A stretch of 64,000 bases of DNA. It comes from CANMXU01 sp052030545. GTDB lineage: Bacteria; Pseudomonadota; Gammaproteobacteria; Enterobacterales; Alteromonadaceae. Made by a program: the position numbers and the translations under genes. Below, piece by piece: positions 61,823 to 64,000 of this stretch; position 1 is the stretch's first letter; every line of letters begins with the position of its first letter. The notes beneath the pieces were generated by a model. It was not told the DNA's origin. It did no database searches and saw only the letters and a list, made by a program, of their open reading frames with translations. Location of the stretch: positions 372,001 through 436,000 of the forward strand of contig NZ_JBPDIH010000003.1 of NCBI RefSeq assembly GCF_052030545.1, read 5' to 3'.

Positions 61823-63051
61823 GGTTTAGCTCCTTGTGCTGGTTTAGCTTGGCCCGGTCGTTTATCACCACGCCCCTTTTTCTTGTTTGCCGGTGCACCA
61901 ACAACATCAACAGGCGTGCCAGAGCTTATTTGACCAAGCGGTGTAATAACAAGCTGGTCTCCCGCCGATAACCCATCAGTAATTAACGCATCTTGTTTAT
62001 TTTGCCAGCGTATTTTAATGTCTTGGCGCATTAATAAATTATCTTTCACTAAATAGACATAGCTGCCCTGATAAATGGCGCTGTTAGGAATAATTAATGA
62101 GTCGTGCAATAACTTGCCTTGAATTTTGGCAGTCATGTACTGGCCAATTTTTACCGCTGTACTGTGCTGCGCAGTTTTAGAAAAAGGATCGTCGATTTGT
62201 CCAACAATATGTAATTGCTGCGAGTTAGTATCAATGGCACCTTCGGTTCTAACCACTTGTCCTTGCCAGCTCTGCTGACCAGTTAGTTGTGAATATAAAC
62301 TAATCGTTGGCCCTTGCTGCATGTTTTGCTTGTTAATAAATTCTTCAGGCAGTTGAATTAACGCTAAGTCTTTATTTTTGATCGGTAAGCGAATTTCAAC
62401 ATTATCAATCGCGTAAATATCAGCCAATACCGTATTGGCTGAAACCACTTGCCCTAAATCAACGTGCTGATTAAGCATGCGGCCGTTATAAGGCGCAATA
62501 ATTTTGCTACGTTCAAGCGCTAAGTCAGCTTTTTCCAGCTGTGCTTGTGCCGATAAGACTTGCGCTTTGGCCGCGGCTAATTGTGGTTCACGCAAAACTA
62601 ATGCTGACGCTTTATTACCATTACCCAATCGTTGCCAGTCGGCTAATGCTTGTTCAACTCTCGCTTGTTCTTCTAGTAACAATTGCTGAGCTGATAATAA
62701 ACTGGCTTGGGCAATTTTTTGTTCAGCAATATAGTCTCTATCGTCGAGTTCGATTAACACATCGCCTTTGTTAAAAAAGCCACCTTCTCTAAATTGCTCG
62801 CTAGTTTTAACAATTTGACCAGAAACTTGAGCCACTAAGGCACTTTGCGTTCTTGGCTGCACGTTACCAAAACTTTCCACCTCTACTTGATAAGCTTGAG
62901 GTTTTACCTGCATCACCTCAACACTCATCTGCGCACCTTTAGGTCCGCGGCCTCGGTCACTTTTGGGTGGATTATCAAAAATTATTTTGGCCAAAATAAG
63001 GGTGACTAAAATAATAAGGAAAGGAACAAGGTATTTTTTAATGTTAGTCAT
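61819..63051 (-). CDS. RND efflux periplasmic adaptor (membrane fusion protein)
   Basis: This 410-residue adaptor has an N-terminal membrane anchor (about 6-25), a barrel-sandwich half (VQPRTQSALVAQVSGQI), a coiled-coil hairpin at about 120-185 rich in Ala/Gln, the second half KIIAPYNGRMLNQHVDLGQVV and a C-terminal basic, Lys/Gly/Pro-rich tail. It bridges the RND pump to the TolC-like protein encoded 2 bases upstream. Confidence 0.94.
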   Translation of the reverse strand: MTNIKKYLVPFLIILVTLILAKIIFDNPPKSDRGRGPKGAQMSVEVMQVKPQAYQVEVESFGNVQPRTQSALVAQVSGQIVKTSEQFREGGFFNKGDVLIELDDRDYIAEQKIAQASLLSAQQLLLEEQARVEQALADWQRLGNGNKASALVLREPQLAAAKAQVLSAQAQLEKADLALERSKIIAPYNGRMLNQHVDLGQVVSANTVLADIYAIDNVEIRLPIKNKDLALIQLPEEFINKQNMQQGPTISLYSQLTGQQSWQGQVVRTEGAIDTNSQQLHIVGQIDDPFSKTAQHSTAVKIGQYMTAKIQGKLLHDSLIIPNSAIYQGSYVYLVKDNLLMRQDIKIRWQNKQDALITDGLSAGDQLVITPLGQISSGTPVDVVGAPANKKKGRGDKRPGQAKPAQGAKP

Positions 63052-63053
63052 GA

Positions 63054-64000
63054 CTATTCTGCCAAAGAAGGTTGAGTTGCTGCGGAAAAATCACCGCCAA
63101 GTGCAAGGTGTAATTTAATGCGATTAGCAATCAACTGGTTTTTAATTTCAATCAATGTGCTTTGCGCGTCAAAAGAGCGGCTTTGAGCATCGAGCACGGT
63201 GGTGTAATCCACTAAACCTGCAAGATAATTTTCAAACGACAAGGTTTCAGCCGCCATGGCATTTTGTTGCGCGGTTAGCATCATTTGATAACGTTCAGTC
63301 AAGCTTTGCTCTTCGCTAATACGATTTTCAACATCAGCAAAAGCATTGTGTAACGAATCAAGGTAAATTTGCTCTTGTTGTTTTAATTGCAAACGTGCTT
63401 TTTCTTCGTTTGCTTCAAGGCGGCCAGCATTAAAAAGTGGCATAGCCAAACTGCCCATTAACGACCAACCCAATGACGAAGCTGACAGTAAGTCGCTAAG
63501 TTGCTCTGAGTTTTGTCCAACAGACGCAGTTAAGGTTAAGCTTGGAAAGCGCTGCTTGTGCGCATATGCAAGCGCTGCGTCTTGCGCTAGTAGTTGATAC
63601 CAGCTTGCCACAAGTTCAGGTTTTCGACTGACTAATTCAGAAGGTAAACCTTGAGGAATGGCAGAGTCTAACAAGGGTAATTTAGCATCGACTTCAAGTA
63701 AACCTTGCGGGTATTGACCAATTAATAATTCTAGCTCTCGTATTGCAACCACCAAGGCATTTTTCTGTGCAGAAGTGCGCGACTGCTCGTTTGCCACTTC
63801 GTTACGTGTTAAGTAAACATCGAGCGCACTGTTTAAGCCGCGCTGATAACCTAACTGAATAATGTCTAAGTTTTGCTGAGTATTATCGGTACGCTGTTGA
63901 TATAACTTAACCAGCTGCTTAGCTTCAATAACGCTAAACCATGCCATAACGACATCAGCAACTAACTGCTGCTTGGCTTGCTCGAAACTTGTCTGCTGCG
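63054..64000 (-). CDS. TolC/NodT-type outer membrane efflux protein (partial)
   Basis: The C-terminal ~315 residues of an outer membrane factor are present; the frame stays open to the window edge, so the start lies beyond 64000. Sequence such as WFSVIEAKQLVKLYQQRTDN, YQRGLNSALDVYLTRNEVA, GLVDYTTVLDAQ and GSLAMPLFNAGRLEANEEKA is typical of the NodT family. It is the first visible gene of the tripartite efflux operon and provides the exit duct. A Met at 63947 is internal, not the start. Confidence 0.93.
   Translation of the reverse strand, partial: QQTSFEQAKQQLVADVVMAWFSVIEAKQLVKLYQQRTDNTQQNLDIIQLGYQRGLNSALDVYLTRNEVANEQSRTSAQKNALVVAIRELELLIGQYPQGLLEVDAKLPLLDSAIPQGLPSELVSRKPELVASWYQLLAQDAALAYAHKQRFPSLTLTASVGQNSEQLSDLLSASSLGWSLMGSLAMPLFNAGRLEANEEKARLQLKQQEQIYLDSLHNAFADVENRISEEQSLTERYQMMLTAQQNAMAAETLSFENYLAGLVDYTTVLDAQSRSFDAQSTLIEIKNQLIANRIKLHLALGGDFSAATQPSLAE

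Overview
The window looks like a chromosomal segment of a low-GC marine gammaproteobacterium of the order Alteromonadales, most likely Colwelliaceae-like (inference). The basis is the housekeeping synteny, the long TonB-dependent receptors of the Xanthomonas/Caulobacter type, a GH50 agarase and an S1 sulfatase. I saw no tRNA, rRNA, CRISPR array, IS element or phage gene.

Region 1 (about 1-20,800) is an accessory polysaccharide-utilisation locus, probably for agar, porphyran or a related sulfated galactan. It holds a large TonB-dependent receptor followed by a lipoprotein with tandem Ig/cadherin-like and carbohydrate-binding-like domains, a FG-GAP/UnbV lipoprotein, a beta-propeller sugar-dehydrogenase-like protein, a c-type cytochrome fusion, a 3-keto-disaccharide hydrolase (DUF1080), an S1 sulfatase whose lipoprotein leader is frameshifted off the enzyme, a Tat-exported PhoD-like lipoprotein and a GH50 beta-agarase lipoprotein. 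Four intergenic regions of the locus carry a similar AT-rich motif built on TTGTTAACAATTTA, which may be a shared operator. The likely flow is surface binding and import (receptor and lipoprotein), desulfation, exo-cleavage of agarose chains, and a periplasmic oxidation/3-keto-hydrolysis branch.

Region 2 (about 21,000-32,400) is the conserved cluster nnr-tsaE-amiB-mutL-miaA-hfq-hflX-hflK-hflC, read leftwards, with queG divergent. Region 3 (about 32,500-42,000) has a secreted protein of unknown function, a very large degenerate hybrid-histidine-kinase-like protein that has lost the recognisable phosphorelay residues, and cyaY-hemC-hemD-hemX-hemY. Region 4 (about 42,100-49,450) reads rightwards: lptM-lysA-dapF-DUF484-yigB-uvrD and then a two-receiver diguanylate cyclase. 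xerC is absent from its usual place. Region 5 (about 49,500-52,900) has rarD, a yigI-type thioesterase, an EamA transporter and an unusual membrane-tethered single lipoyl domain.

Region 6 (about 53,100-57,900) is a second nutrient locus: a TonB-dependent receptor and a tryptophan-halogenase-family flavoprotein. Two identical TGCATACGTATTCAA sites upstream of the receptor resemble LacI-family operators. Region 7 (about 58,000-64,000) is a tripartite RND efflux operon (TolC-like protein cut by the window edge, membrane fusion protein, RND pump) followed by a small beta-barrel-like outer membrane protein.
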